Source: Stenotrophomonas maltophilia
GTDB lineage: Bacteria; Pseudomonadota; Gammaproteobacteria; Xanthomonadales; Xanthomonadaceae
Assembly: GCF_039555535.1 (NCBI RefSeq)
Contig: NZ_CP154630.1
Coordinates: forward strand, 447,001-511,000
Reading direction: 5' to 3'
Length of the DNA stretch: 64,000 nt
In this document: piece by piece, positions 1-7,857 of the stretch
How positions within the stretch are numbered: position 1 is the stretch's first letter
How the letters are laid out: every line of letters begins with the position of its first letter
The notes under the pieces: generated by a model
What the model was told of the DNA's origin: nothing
Database searches by the model: none
The model's input: only the letters and a program-made list of their open reading frames with translations
Made by a program: the position numbers and the translations under genes

Positions 1-1
1 C

Positions 2-85
2 GTGCGCAGTGATTACGGCAGCGTGCAGAGCCGCGGCGTTGCCGTTCGGGTGATGCACGGTCGTGCGGGAATGCGCTCTTGGTAG
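2..85 (+). CDS. possible C-terminal tail of an upstream gene (partial)
   Basis: The frame starting at base 2 is open for 27 codons and ends at a TAG formed by the GTAG of the first SMAG repeat. It could be the tail of a gene that begins before the window. The residues seen (including SDYGSVQSRG) match nothing I recognise. The only support is the open frame and the recurring pattern in this window of genes ending inside SMAG repeats. It may be chance. Confidence 0.25.
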   Translation: MRSDYGSVQSRGVAVRVMHGRAGMRSW

Positions 86-162
86 GTGCCAACCTTGGTT
101 GGCACAACCCATCAGCGTTCATGACCCCGGCAACAGCGTGCCAACCAAGGTTGGCACCTACC
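82..162. repeat. SMAG-type palindromic repeat pair
   Basis: Two inverted copies of a GTAG-headed hairpin whose stem contains GTGCCAACC/GGTTGGCAC face each other across a short spacer. This is the dimeric form of the Stenotrophomonas GTAG repeat family. It lies downstream of the transporter gene at 177-737, which is read towards it. Confidence 0.8.
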
Positions 163-176
163 AAGGCATGTGGGGG

Positions 177-737
177 TCAGCTGGTGGCGCGCAGCGGTGC
201 CATCTTCCACAGCAGCGCGCGGAACGGCGCCAGCAGGCACACGCCGATGGCCAGCTTCACGGCCAGGTCACCCGCCGCCCAGCTCACCCACGGCAACGCC
301 GAACCGGCAAACGCGATCGACCAGAAAATGGTGGTGTCCACCGCCGCACTGCAGGTGGTGGCCACCATCGGTGCGCGCCACCAGCTGCCACGGCGCAGGC
401 GGTCGAACACGGTGATATCCAGCAGCTGCGCCACGATGAAGGCCGAGCACGAGGCTATGGCGATACGCGGCGTGGCCACCCAGATCGACAGCAGCACCGC
501 CACCAGGAAGCCGATCCACGCCACGCGGCGCGCCGGGCCCGGGCCGAAGCGGCGGTTGATCAGGTTGCTGACCAGGAACGCCACCGGATAGCTGAAGGCA
601 CCCCAGGTCAGCCAATCGTTGATCGGGTACTGCACCAGTACGTTGGACAGCAGCACCACCGCGCCCATCGCCAGTACCGCCAGCACGAGGGCGCGCGGGG
701 TCAGCGGGGCAAACAGAGGGGCAGGACGCACGGACAT
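177..737 (-). CDS. yhhQ: queuosine precursor transporter, YhhQ/VUT family
   Basis: This is an integral membrane protein of about 186 residues with some five to six hydrophobic segments, matching the YhhQ (VUT_1) family that imports 7-deazaguanine precursors (preQ0/preQ1) across the inner membrane for queuosine tRNA modification. Family-like stretches include YPINDWLTWGAFSYPVAFLV near the N-terminus and the later segment around AAVDTTIFWSIAF. I chose the ATG at 737; a TTG six codons upstream is possible. The gene stands alone with no partner in an operon. The family call is by overall pattern. The exact substrate is family knowledge, not visible here. Note the QueC-like enzyme at 19.7 kb, which could draw on the same nucleobase pool. 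Confidence 0.85.
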   Translation of the reverse strand: MSVRPAPLFAPLTPRALVLAVLAMGAVVLLSNVLVQYPINDWLTWGAFSYPVAFLVSNLINRRFGPGPARRVAWIGFLVAVLLSIWVATPRIAIASCSAFIVAQLLDITVFDRLRRGSWWRAPMVATTCSAAVDTTIFWSIAFAGSALPWVSWAAGDLAVKLAIGVCLLAPFRALLWKMAPLRATS

Positions 738-812
738 GGCGAGCCAGGGGGACAAAGGGAATCACCCATTATCCGCCCGGCCCGCGCCAAATCCAAAAAC
801 GCTCGTTCAGCT

Positions 813-1325
813 TTACAGCGCTTCGCTCATCACATCGCCCGCCGCGTAGGCGGTGGGCACGTAGGCCAGTGCCTGGCCCTGCGCGCTCTTCACGGTCCAG
901 CCGGCACCGGCCTCGGTGGGGTCGAAATGCACCTGCTGGCCGACCACGAACGCTGCGGTCTGGTCTTCATGCATGCGCGCCGGCCAGCGCAGGGTCGCGG
1001 TCTGGTCCGCCTTGTCCGGCACCTGCAGCTGCACCTGGCGCTCGCCCTCCGGTGTGGTCTCCACCTTCTTCACCTCCATCGGCGGCAGCGGCACCGCCTT
1101 GGTGCGCTGGGCTTTCTCACGGCGTTCGCTGGCCTTGAACGGCGCCTTGGACAGTTCGGACAGGCCCGCCGATGCGGCAAGGGGCACCGAGACCACGATC
1201 ACCGAAGTGATCAGCACGCTGGCCTCGCTGCTGTTCAACTGCGGTGCGGCGCCGGCATGGACGGTGGGCACCAGCAGTGCGGAGAGCAGCAGGACGGAAG
1301 CAGGAACGCGCAGGCAACGGAACAT
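813..1325 (-). CDS. secreted hypothetical protein, paralogue of the next gene
   Basis: A 170-residue protein begins with a signal peptide (FRCLRVPASVLLLSALLVP then a cleavage-like VHAGA). The C-terminal half contains GQQVHFDPTEAGAGWTVKSA, which lines up with GQTVNFEPTGTDQGWQVKDN in the next gene, so the two are diverged paralogues. It is predicted to be periplasmic or exported. I know no function. The ATG at 1325 follows a purine-rich stretch (GGAGGTCTCC in mRNA sense), a good ribosome site. The gene sits just downstream of its paralogue in the same direction, 32 bases apart, so they are probably co-transcribed with the DUF2145 gene upstream. Confidence 0.7.
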   Translation of the reverse strand: MFRCLRVPASVLLLSALLVPTVHAGAAPQLNSSEASVLITSVIVVSVPLAASAGLSELSKAPFKASERREKAQRTKAVPLPPMEVKKVETTPEGERQVQLQVPDKADQTATLRWPARMHEDQTAAFVVGQQVHFDPTEAGAGWTVKSAQGQALAYVPTAYAAGDVMSEAL

Positions 1326-1357
1326 GGAGACCTCCTGGTCAGAGTGGAGACGGCGGC

Positions 1358-1852
1358 TCAGCGCCGGGTATCGAAAATGTCGCGCGGGCCGGTGGCCTCG
1401 GGCAGGTATTCCAGCGGGCGGCCCTGGTTGTCCTTCACCTGCCAGCCCTGGTCGGTCCCGGTCGGCTCGAAGTTCACGGTCTGGCCTACGGTGAACTGCA
1501 CGGCGGGATCGCCGGGGCGCTTCGGCCACTGCATCGACGCGGTGTTCTGCGGGTTGTTGGCATCACGCAGCAGCACCTCGCGGCGGCCGTCGACGGTGGT
1601 GGCGATGGCGCTCACCTGCATCTGCGGCAGCTTCACCGATGCGCCATGGCCGGGCGGCAGCCCGGCATCCTGGGCTTCCCTGGCAGCGGCGGCGCGCGCT
1701 GAAGCAACCAGGGGGGCGGACATTTCCAGGCTCGGCCCCTGCGGACCCGGGTCCTGCAGGATGATGATGCGGCGTTCGGCATGGGCAGTGTTCGCGCCGA
1801 GCAGGCCGGCAACCATCACCATCGACATCAGGGAAACAAGCAGCGGACGCAT
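1358..1852 (-). CDS. secreted hypothetical protein, paralogue of the previous gene
   Basis: A 164-residue protein with a signal peptide (about residues 1-25, ending TAHA) shares the C-terminal pattern G-Q-x-V-x-F-x-P-T ... G-W-x-V-K ... G-x-x-L-x-Y-x-P with its neighbour at 813-1325. The middle is Ala-rich and otherwise featureless. It lies 19 bases downstream of the DUF2145 gene and upstream of its paralogue, giving a likely three-gene unit of exported proteins. No catalytic motif is visible and I assign no function. Confidence 0.7.
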   Translation of the reverse strand: MRPLLVSLMSMVMVAGLLGANTAHAERRIIILQDPGPQGPSLEMSAPLVASARAAAAREAQDAGLPPGHGASVKLPQMQVSAIATTVDGRREVLLRDANNPQNTASMQWPKRPGDPAVQFTVGQTVNFEPTGTDQGWQVKDNQGRPLEYLPEATGPRDIFDTRR

Positions 1853-1871
1853 GTCGTTCTCCTCGCGGGAT

Positions 1872-2723
1872 TCAGGGCGTGGCGGCAGCAGCACCGGCCA
1901 CCGGCACATGGGGGATCACCAGTTCCTGCTGCAGCTGGCTGCGCTGGTGCAGGAAGTCGAACACCGATTCCACCGTCACCACCGAATAGTTGCCGGAGAT
2001 GCGTTCGCCGGCCGGATGGTCGGTGGTGGTGGCGTTGGCCACGAACAGGCGCGCACCCACGCGCTTGCCCAGGCCGATATGCAGCACGCTGGGCTGGTAC
2101 TTCTGCTGGCGCAGCCACTGCTGTGCCTGCTCGCGCTTGACGATGGCCGGCGCGCCATCGGCCTGCGCCATCGCTGCAGCCAGCACTTCCAGCACCCACT
2201 GGTTGGAGTTCTGGTAGTCGGTGGCGAACGGGTAGGCGACCACGTTGTACCTGGTCTCGTGCAGCGCCTTGGGCTGGATCGACGGCGACACCAGCATCGC
2301 CTTCAATGCAGCACGCAACGGCGCCGAAGGCACACCAATGCGCAGGTCGGTATGCCCGCCGCTCTCGCCGACGAAGTTGCCGAGGCCTTCGTGGTACAGC
2401 TGCGAGCTGTCGGTCTTGCAGCGGTTGAGCAGGTGCATCGCACGCCAGCGGCCATCGTCTTCGCGCAGCAGGAAGGCCAGGTGGCTGTGGCGCAGGCCGT
2501 AGCGGCTCAGGTCCTGGCCACCGCGTGCGGCGACCACCACATCCACATCGGGCAGGGCGTCCAGGCGTTCGGCGGTGGTCCAGGCCACGTCCAGCATCGC
2601 CGCCTGCGAGGCGACGCTGGGGTAGCGTTCGCGGCATTCGGTGCTGTTGGCCCATGCGGGCGCGGTCGCCAGCAGGCTGGCGATCAGCAGGGCGGCGCGG
2701 GGCAGGCGGGAGAAACGATCCAT
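1872..2723 (-). CDS. DUF2145 family exported protein
   Basis: A 283-residue protein with a signal peptide (cleavage near AWANS, residue 26) resembles DUF2145: conserved features are RHSHLAFLLR, then W-R-A-M-H-L-L-N-R-C, the LYHEGLGNFVGE segment, and a C-terminal ATTTDHP...YSVVTVESVFDFL. Two cysteines (in STECRERY and LNRCKTD) could pair. DUF2145 has no established biochemical role that I know of; its fold has been likened to cysteine-peptidase-type proteins, which I cannot verify here. It heads an operon-like run of three exported proteins. Length is usual for the family. Confidence 0.75.
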   Translation of the reverse strand: MDRFSRLPRAALLIASLLATAPAWANSTECRERYPSVASQAAMLDVAWTTAERLDALPDVDVVVAARGGQDLSRYGLRHSHLAFLLREDDGRWRAMHLLNRCKTDSSQLYHEGLGNFVGESGGHTDLRIGVPSAPLRAALKAMLVSPSIQPKALHETRYNVVAYPFATDYQNSNQWVLEVLAAAMAQADGAPAIVKREQAQQWLRQQKYQPSVLHIGLGKRVGARLFVANATTTDHPAGERISGNYSVVTVESVFDFLHQRSQLQQELVIPHVPVAGAAAATP

Positions 2724-2771
2724 GTTGGTACCTTCAACGGCGGGCAGGCCCGCGCGCCGATCATACGCCGC

Positions 2772-3008
2772 TCAGCGCAGCGGGCGGTCCACGCCCTTGC
2801 GCTTGAGTTCCCTGTCGCAGGCGTCGCTGATCGGGGCGATCGGCAGCGGCGGGCGCTCGCCATTCTTCGGATCGCGCAGCGCCGGCTGTTCGCGGTACGC
2901 GTCCAGCTGCTGCTGGCACTGATAGGAAATCGGGTCCAGCTCGGTGGGCGTGGTGGAGCAGGCAGCGAGCAGGGCCAGCGGCAGCAGGAGCAGGAGCAGG
3001 GTACGCAT
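2772..3008 (-). CDS. small lipoprotein, hypothetical
   Basis: A 78-residue protein starts with a leucine-rich signal and a lipobox (LLAAC, Cys17), so it is probably a membrane-anchored lipoprotein. The mature part is polar with three further cysteines (YQC and DAC among them). I chose the ATG at 3008; upstream starts would put extra residues before an already complete signal peptide. It sits 48 bases upstream of the DUF2145 gene in the same direction. Function unknown. Confidence 0.65.
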   Translation of the reverse strand: MRTLLLLLLPLALLAACSTTPTELDPISYQCQQQLDAYREQPALRDPKNGERPPLPIAPISDACDRELKRKGVDRPLR

Positions 3009-3170
3009 GAAGGCATTCGGTCCGATGGGGGACACCGGACTCTAACGGTATGGGCAGATTGAAATGTTCAGAAACCGCTGTGCATCCGGGTTACGGAGGG
3101 CTGGACCATGTCGGGGGGCTTGGGCCACGACGGGCGTTGGGCCACGGGGGTGGGCCTGGGCTGCGGCGGG

Positions 3171-3257
3171 GTAGAGTCGACTGTTAGTCGACTACCGCGC
3201 GCAGCGCGGGGTTTCCAGCGGTATCGCAAACAGCAGTCGACTAACAGTCGACTCTAC
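3171..3257. repeat. SMAG repeat dimer (GTCGACTGTTAGTCGAC type)
   Basis: The repeat begins GTAGAGTCGACT and ends AGTCGACTCTAC; each arm is itself a hairpin (AGTCGACT-GTT-AGTCGACT type). The same dimer recurs at 5.9, 6.5, 46.9 and 57.8 kb with a variable GC-rich centre containing a GCGC-rich motif. The remaining sequence between 3009 and 3278 shows no gene. Confidence 0.9.
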
Positions 3258-3278
3258 CCAGTCGACTTCCTGCCCGGG

Positions 3279-4247
3279 TCATCGCGCAAGCCCCAGCCGC
3301 GCTTTCACTTCCGCCGCCACGCGCGCGGTTTCGCGCAATGGCTCGATGCGGTCGTACTGCCAGTCCAGCCAGTGCGCCTGCAGCCGCCCGCGTTCGCGCA
3401 GCTGCTGCTGGAAGCGCGCCAGGCGGCCCTGCGCGGTATCGGCCAGCGCCACCATCACCGGCATGCGCGTGGCACAGGCTTCAGAGAGCAGGTTCACCGA
3501 ATCGGGCGACACCACCACGCGGTTGGCCCAGCCGAGCAGGCCGCCATAAGGGTTCACCCCGTCGCCGCCGTCGCCCCAGATCACATGCGGCAGGTCTGCG
3601 AACGTCGCGCGCAGGATCTCGGCCAAGGCCGGCGGCGTGCGGCGCGAGGTGGTAGCCAGCAGGCTGCCACCCTCGCTGCGGATCTGGTCGGCCAGCGCAC
3701 GGAAGACAGCGACCATCGCCGCCTCGTCCCACGGCGCCAGCGGGGTTGGCCCGCCCACCAGCAGCGCGGTGCGCGGGCCGGGCAGAGTACTGAAGCCGGC
3801 GAACGCGGCGCGGCCCCACGCAAGCCAGTCATCGTCCACCGGGTTTAGGCTGCCGAGCAGCGTCAACACATTGCTGCCGCGCAGGGCGTCGTGTTCGGGC
3901 ACCACCACCATATTCCAGTGGCGTGCGCCGATGCGCGGGTCGAGGATCTGCACCACCTGGCTGCCACGGGCGCGCAGCACGCGCAGGGCGCCGGCGGCCT
4001 GGCGACCACAGCCGATCGCCAGCGCCGGGGCCTCGGCGGCCAGTGTCGCGAAGGCCTCGCCGTAGCCGTTCACATCGCCCGGCAGGCGCCGTGGTGAGAC
4101 CCAGCGCCAGGGAGCGCGCGGCTGCAGCACCAGCGGCCGATGGGTGCCCTGGCGCAGCGCCGAGGCCAGCGCGACCGCCTGGCGGACATTGCCCGCGCGG
4201 CCGTCGGTGACCGTCCAGGGCGCGCTCGATCGTTTCACCATTGGCAT
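3279..4247 (-). CDS. ELM1/GtrOC1-like protein (DUF1022), putative glycosyltransferase-fold
   Basis: A 322-residue protein carries the hallmark TDGRAGNVRQA near the N-terminus (residues 14-24) and the C-terminal VSPDSVNLLSEAC, both typical of the mitochondrial-fission ELM1 family (DUF1022), which in bacteria is annotated ELM1/GtrOC1. The fold is thought to be glycosyltransferase-like (GT-B); bacterial function is not established. No signal peptide or membrane span is evident, so it is cytosolic or peripheral. It is followed on its downstream side by a SMAG dimer. Diverges from the RutE-like gene at 4368. A start at the second ATG (4241) is nearly as good. Confidence 0.8.
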   Translation of the reverse strand: MPMVKRSSAPWTVTDGRAGNVRQAVALASALRQGTHRPLVLQPRAPWRWVSPRRLPGDVNGYGEAFATLAAEAPALAIGCGRQAAGALRVLRARGSQVVQILDPRIGARHWNMVVVPEHDALRGSNVLTLLGSLNPVDDDWLAWGRAAFAGFSTLPGPRTALLVGGPTPLAPWDEAAMVAVFRALADQIRSEGGSLLATTSRRTPPALAEILRATFADLPHVIWGDGGDGVNPYGGLLGWANRVVVSPDSVNLLSEACATRMPVMVALADTAQGRLARFQQQLRERGRLQAHWLDWQYDRIEPLRETARVAAEVKARLGLAR

Positions 4248-4367
4248 TAATTCGTTTCAGCCCTGCTGGGTGTTGCAACAGTCGCGACACTCTACACTGC
4301 GGCTCGTCGTTTCGCCCCGCGCCGCCCGCGGGCACTGACTTCCCTTCGCCGCCCTGGAGATCCACCG

Positions 4368-4958
4368 ATGTCCCACGCGCTCGACGCTGCTGCCCTCGAC
4401 CAGCTGTTCCGTACTGCCCGCACCCAGAACGCCTTCCTCGACAAGCCGGTTCCTGAGAGCCTGTTGAAGGAACTGTACGACCTGGTGAAGTGGGGCCCGA
4501 CCGCCGCCAACACCACGCCGGCCCGCTTCGTCTTCGTCACCTCGAAGGAAGCCAAGGAAAAGCTGGCCCCGGCCCTGTCCGAAGGCAACCTGGCCAAGAC
4601 CATGGCCGCCCCGGTCACCGCCATCATCGGCTTCGACCTGGACTTCCACGAGAAGCTGCCCTACCTGTTCCCGCACACCGATGCCAAGGCCTGGTTCGAC
4701 GGCCCGCAGGAAGGCCGCCACGAAGCCGCCATCCGCAACGGCAGCCTGCAGGGCGCCTACCTGATCCTGGCCGCACGCGCGCTGGGCCTGGATGCCGGCC
4801 CGATGTCGGGCTTCGATCCGGCCAAGGTGGACGAAGCGTTCTTCGCCGGTACCTCCATCAAGTCGAATTTCCTGGTCAACCTGGGTTACGGTGACCCGGC
4901 GGGCCTGTTCCCGCGTCTGCCGCGCCTGTCGTTCGACGAAGCGGCGCGCATCGCGTAA
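4368..4958 (+). CDS. rutE: RutE/HadB-type nitroreductase (malonic semialdehyde reductase family)
   Basis: A 196-residue FMN-dependent nitroreductase-family enzyme. The signatures are an N-terminal [10 protein letters not shown] phosphate-binding region, [13 protein letters not shown] (residues 42-54) and [12 protein letters not shown], all characteristic of RutE, which reduces malonic semialdehyde to 3-hydroxypropionate in pyrimidine catabolism. No other rut gene is nearby, so it more likely acts as a stand-alone NAD(P)H reductase of aldehydes or quinones. The ATG follows GGAGATCCACCG. A GC-rich hairpin lies just after the stop, then the YceI gene. Confidence 0.85.
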   Translation: MSHALDAAALDQLFRTARTQNAFLDKPVPESLLKELYDLVKWGPTAANTTPARFVFVTSKEAKEKLAPALSEGNLAKTMAAPVTAIIGFDLDFHEKLPYLFPHTDAKAWFDGPQEGRHEAAIRNGSLQGAYLILAARALGLDAGPMSGFDPAKVDEAFFAGTSIKSNFLVNLGYGDPAGLFPRLPRLSFDEAARIA

Positions 4959-4977
4959 GTCGTTGTATCGGTTTCGG

Positions 4978-4998
4978 GCCCGCCGTCCCGCGGCGGGC
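4978..4998 (+). terminator. weak hairpin between rutE-like and yceI-like genes
   Basis: Stem GCCCGCCG / CGGCGGGC with a five-base loop, followed only by TCTTG. Without a clear T run it may be an attenuating hairpin and not a strong terminator. Confidence 0.4.
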
Positions 4999-5044
4999 TC
5001 TTGCTGCACCGTGTACCCACCCTACGATCCGGAGAGTTCCTGAG

Positions 5045-5752
5045 ATGAGCGCCACCCGTAAACTGCTGCTGCCGCTGGCCCTGACCCTGGCCATCGCCGC
5101 CTGCTCCAAGCCGGCCGACACCGCTGCCCCGGCCGCCGATGCCGCCGCCCCGGCCACCACCGAGCAGGCCGCCACCCCGGCTGCCGATGCCGCTGCTGCC
5201 GCCCCGGCGGCCGAAGCGATCAAGATCGCCTCGGGCACCTACAAGCTGGACCCGACCCACACCGACGTGCTGGCCCAGTGGAGCCACTTCGGCTTCTCCA
5301 ACCCCAGCGCGCACTTCGGCAATGTTGAAGGCACCCTGGTGTACAACGCCGAAGACGTGACCAAGTCCACTGTGGAAGTGAAGCTGCCGCTGAGCGGCTT
5401 GAACAGCTTCACCGCCAAGTTCGACGAGCACCTGAAGAGCGCCGACTTCTTCGACGCCGCCAAGTTCGCCGATGCCACCTTCAAGAGCACCAAGGTGGAA
5501 GCGGCCGGCACCAACAAGCTGACCGTCACCGGCGACCTGACCATCAAGGGCATCACCAAGCCGGTCACCCTGGACGTCACCGTCAACGGCGGCGGCGAGC
5601 ACCCGATGGCCAAGGTTCCGGCCGCCGGCTTCGATGCCACCACCACCCTGAAGCGCAGCGATTTCGGCGTCGGCGCGTATGCCCCGAACGTCAGCGATGA
5701 AGTGAAGATCCGCATCACCACCGAAGCCACCGGCGAAAAGCCGGCTGCTTGA
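5045..5752 (+). CDS. YceI-family lipoprotein
   Basis: A 235-residue protein has a lipobox (AIAAC, Cys20), an Ala/Pro-rich linker to about residue 58, then a YceI lipocalin-like domain: GTYKLDPTHTDVLAQWSHFG at its start, followed by SAHF, the K-S-A-D-F-F-D-A-A-K-F motif, and VTGDLTIKGITKPVTL. YceI proteins bind isoprenoid-type lipids in the periplasm. Here the lipid anchor plus linker suggests membrane tethering. The ATG is preceded by GGAGAGTTCCTGAG. A strong terminator follows, so it ends its transcription unit. Confidence 0.9.
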   Translation: MSATRKLLLPLALTLAIAACSKPADTAAPAADAAAPATTEQAATPAADAAAAAPAAEAIKIASGTYKLDPTHTDVLAQWSHFGFSNPSAHFGNVEGTLVYNAEDVTKSTVEVKLPLSGLNSFTAKFDEHLKSADFFDAAKFADATFKSTKVEAAGTNKLTVTGDLTIKGITKPVTLDVTVNGGGEHPMAKVPAAGFDATTTLKRSDFGVGAYAPNVSDEVKIRITTEATGEKPAA

Positions 5753-5782
5753 TGCATCCAACTCACTCGTCGTGAGAAGGCA

Positions 5783-5815
5783 GAAGGCCCGCTGAAAAGC
5801 GGGCCTTCTTTTTGG
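5783..5815 (+). terminator. rho-independent terminator after the yceI-like gene
   Basis: Perfect stem GAAGGCCCGCT / AGCGGGCCTTC with loop GAAA followed by a run of T. Confidence 0.9.
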
Positions 5816-5893
5816 GGGATGCGATCCGCGTCGATGACGCGTGGAAACTCCGCACTGCGTGGGAAACCTGCACTGCGCGGAAAACCTGCTTTG

Positions 5894-5978
5894 GTAGAGT
5901 CGACTGTTAGTCGACTGCTCTTCGCGGGATGCCAAAACCCCGCGCTGCGCGCGCGAGTCGACTAACAGTCGACTCTAC
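5894..5978. repeat. SMAG repeat dimer
   Basis: Same GTCGACTGTTAGTCGAC-type dimer as at 3.2 kb, beginning GTAGAGTC and ending GACTCTAC. Confidence 0.9.
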
Positions 5979-6033
5979 CGCGGGTCGGTTGCATCACACG
6001 CTGGCCGGTTCCATCACATCGTGGGCGGCGCTG

Positions 6034-6435
6034 TCAGCGCAGCGCGCCCAACCATGCCACGCACGCTTCGCTCGGGCTCTGCTTGGCCTTCACCGCCAGC
6101 CCGCTCACGCGCACGAAGGTCTGCGCCGCCTGCGCCACCACCTGGCGGGCGATCAACGCGGCCTGCTTGGTCGCGGCCTGCTGCTTGCGCAGCTGCACGA
6201 TGTGCACCGACGGGCGGCCCACCGGCGCGTACTTCTGGTCGCGACGTAGTACATCGGCCACCTGCGCCACTTCGAACTCGGCCTGCAGGTAGCGGTGCTG
6301 CGCTTCCACCAGCTCGCGCAGCGGCGTACGCAGTGCGGCGGTGTCGGCGAAGGCGGCCAGTGCCGCATCGCAGGCGGCGTCATCGGCGAAGCGGGTACGC
6401 AGCGCGTCCACGCTGGCCAGGGTCAGTTTGGCCAT
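6034..6435 (-). CDS. hypothetical cytosolic alpha-helical protein
   Basis: A 133-residue protein, Ala-rich and strongly predicted helical by eye (AACDAALAAFADTAALRTPL, then LVEAQHRYLQAEFEVAQVADVL). No signal peptide, membrane span or catalytic motif. Bounded on both sides by SMAG dimers, so probably monocistronic. I do not recognise the family. Confidence 0.6.
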   Translation of the reverse strand: MAKLTLASVDALRTRFADDAACDAALAAFADTAALRTPLRELVEAQHRYLQAEFEVAQVADVLRRDQKYAPVGRPSVHIVQLRKQQAATKQAALIARQVVAQAAQTFVRVSGLAVKAKQSPSEACVAWLGALR

Positions 6436-6513
6436 GTGGGCCTCGTTGCTGCAGGAAAGGAGCGCGATTGTCGCATTGGTTGGCGTGCTCCGGGCCGTGA
6501 GGCTTCCGCTTTG

Positions 6514-6600
6514 GTAGAGTCGACTGTTAGTCGACTGCTCTTGGCGCGATGCCGGAAACCCCCGCGCTGCGCGCGTTAGTCGACTAACAGTCGACTCTAC
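6514..6600. repeat. SMAG repeat dimer
   Basis: GTCGACTGTTAGTCGAC-type dimer with both GTAG ends present, immediately upstream of the membrane protein gene at 6646. Confidence 0.9.
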
Positions 6601-6645
6601 CTGGCTGGCATTTCAGGCGCAGCCGCACCCACGGAAGGAAGACCC

Positions 6646-7467
6646 ATGCAGGACGCGCAGTACTGGTTGAACGAATTCTGGTCGGGCCTGAGCGTGCTCG
6701 ATCTGCTGGGCGGCAGCCTGCTCGGCACGCTGCTCGGCCTGGTGCTGGGCATCCTCGGCTGGCGCTGGCTGCATCGTCGTGGTTGGTTGCAGCGGCGCAA
6801 GCGCTGGCATCACTGGCTGCTGGCCAGCTACGTGGTGCTGCTGCCGCTGGCCACCGCCTTCTTCGGCCTGCAGCTGGGGTTCACTGCCGGTGCGCACCGC
6901 GCGCTGTTCAAGCAGCTGGATCACTTCCAGCCGCACCTGCAGACCCTGGTGGAAGATTGGAGCGAAGGCTTTACCGATTCGCTGGACGATCCGCGCATGC
7001 GCGAGGCACTGCACAGCCAGGGCACGGTGGGCGATGTGGCCGACTCGATCGCCTCGGCCTATCTGAGCGAACACCCGCTGCCTGGCCTCGACCGTCTTGG
7101 CGATGGCCCCTTGGCACGCGGTGCGGACTGGGTGATCGGCAAGGTACGCGAGGGCCTGTTACGCGGCATGGTGGAAGACACGCTGGTGGAACGGGCCGGT
7201 ACCCTCGGCCTGGAACCCAAAGTGGTGCGCGAGGCGCTGACCATGCACGTGGATGAGCTGCTGCACACCCGTGGCGTGCTGCGGCTGGTGAAGGCGCAGA
7301 TCAACGGCATGATGCCCGGCGTGTACTTCGGGCTGCTGCTGCCGTTGTTGATCATCGCGCTGCTGGTGGCGCTGGAGATCTGGGCCGCGCAGCGGTTCGG
7401 GTGGACGCGGCAGGGGGCGCCCAGTGCTCCTGTAGAGCCGAGCCCATGCTCGGCTCATCGCGCGTAG
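6646..7467 (+). CDS. membrane protein of unknown function with SMAG-encoded C-terminus
   Basis: A 273-residue protein with hydrophobic segments near residues 20-45 (LLGGSLLGTLLGLVLGILGW), 58-80, and 225-250 (VYFGLLLPLLIIALLVALEI), the middle being a soluble, amphipathic region. The last dozen residues (PVEPSPCSAHRA) are translated straight from a SMAG repeat, and the stop is the TAG of the repeat's loop. The original gene probably ended just before, near 7430. The ATG follows GGAAGGAAGACCC, a good ribosome site. I do not recognise the family. Confidence 0.7.
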   Translation: MQDAQYWLNEFWSGLSVLDLLGGSLLGTLLGLVLGILGWRWLHRRGWLQRRKRWHHWLLASYVVLLPLATAFFGLQLGFTAGAHRALFKQLDHFQPHLQTLVEDWSEGFTDSLDDPRMREALHSQGTVGDVADSIASAYLSEHPLPGLDRLGDGPLARGADWVIGKVREGLLRGMVEDTLVERAGTLGLEPKVVREALTMHVDELLHTRGVLRLVKAQINGMMPGVYFGLLLPLLIIALLVALEIWAAQRFGWTRQGAPSAPVEPSPCSAHRA

Positions 7468-7850
7468 CGCGAGGGCGGATCGAAAAGCAGCCGAGCGTGG
7501 GCTCGGCTCTACATGGTCAAAGGCGTGCGGACCAACGGTCCGCACCCACCAGGGAAGATGCATGGCCGCCGATGACCCCTGTAGAGTCGAGCCATGCTCG
7601 ACTCATCGCGCGTAGCGCGAGGGCGGATCGAAAAGCAGCCGAGCGTGGGCTCGGCTCTACATAGTCAAAGGCGTGCGGACCAACGGTCCGCACCCACCAG
7701 GGAAGATGCATGGCCGCCGATGACCCCTGTAGAGCCGAGCCCATGCTCGGCTCATCGCGCGTAGCGCGAGGGTGGATCGAAAAGCAGCCGAGCGTGGGCT
7801 CGGCTCTACAAGGTCAAAGGCGTGCGGACCAACGGTCCGCACCCACCGGT
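7432..7850. repeat. three tandem SMAG-containing units of about 148 bp
   Basis: GTAG-headed dimers begin at 7432, 7581 and 7729, each followed by the same roughly 65-base spacer. The spacer carries a second palindrome (GTGCGGACC / GGTCCGCAC), and the three units are almost identical, including small point differences (GAGTCGAG versus GAGCCGAG). This is a recent tandem amplification of a whole repeat-plus-spacer unit. No gene lies in it apart from the short C-terminal read-through at its left end. Confidence 0.9.
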
Positions 7851-7857
7851 TGCACGG

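Noticed and set aside
63..3062. 999-codon plus-strand open frame covering the left end
   Set aside because: It runs antisense to the transporter, the paired secreted proteins and the DUF2145 gene, reads as low-complexity Arg/Gln/His-rich sequence, and is a by-product of high GC.
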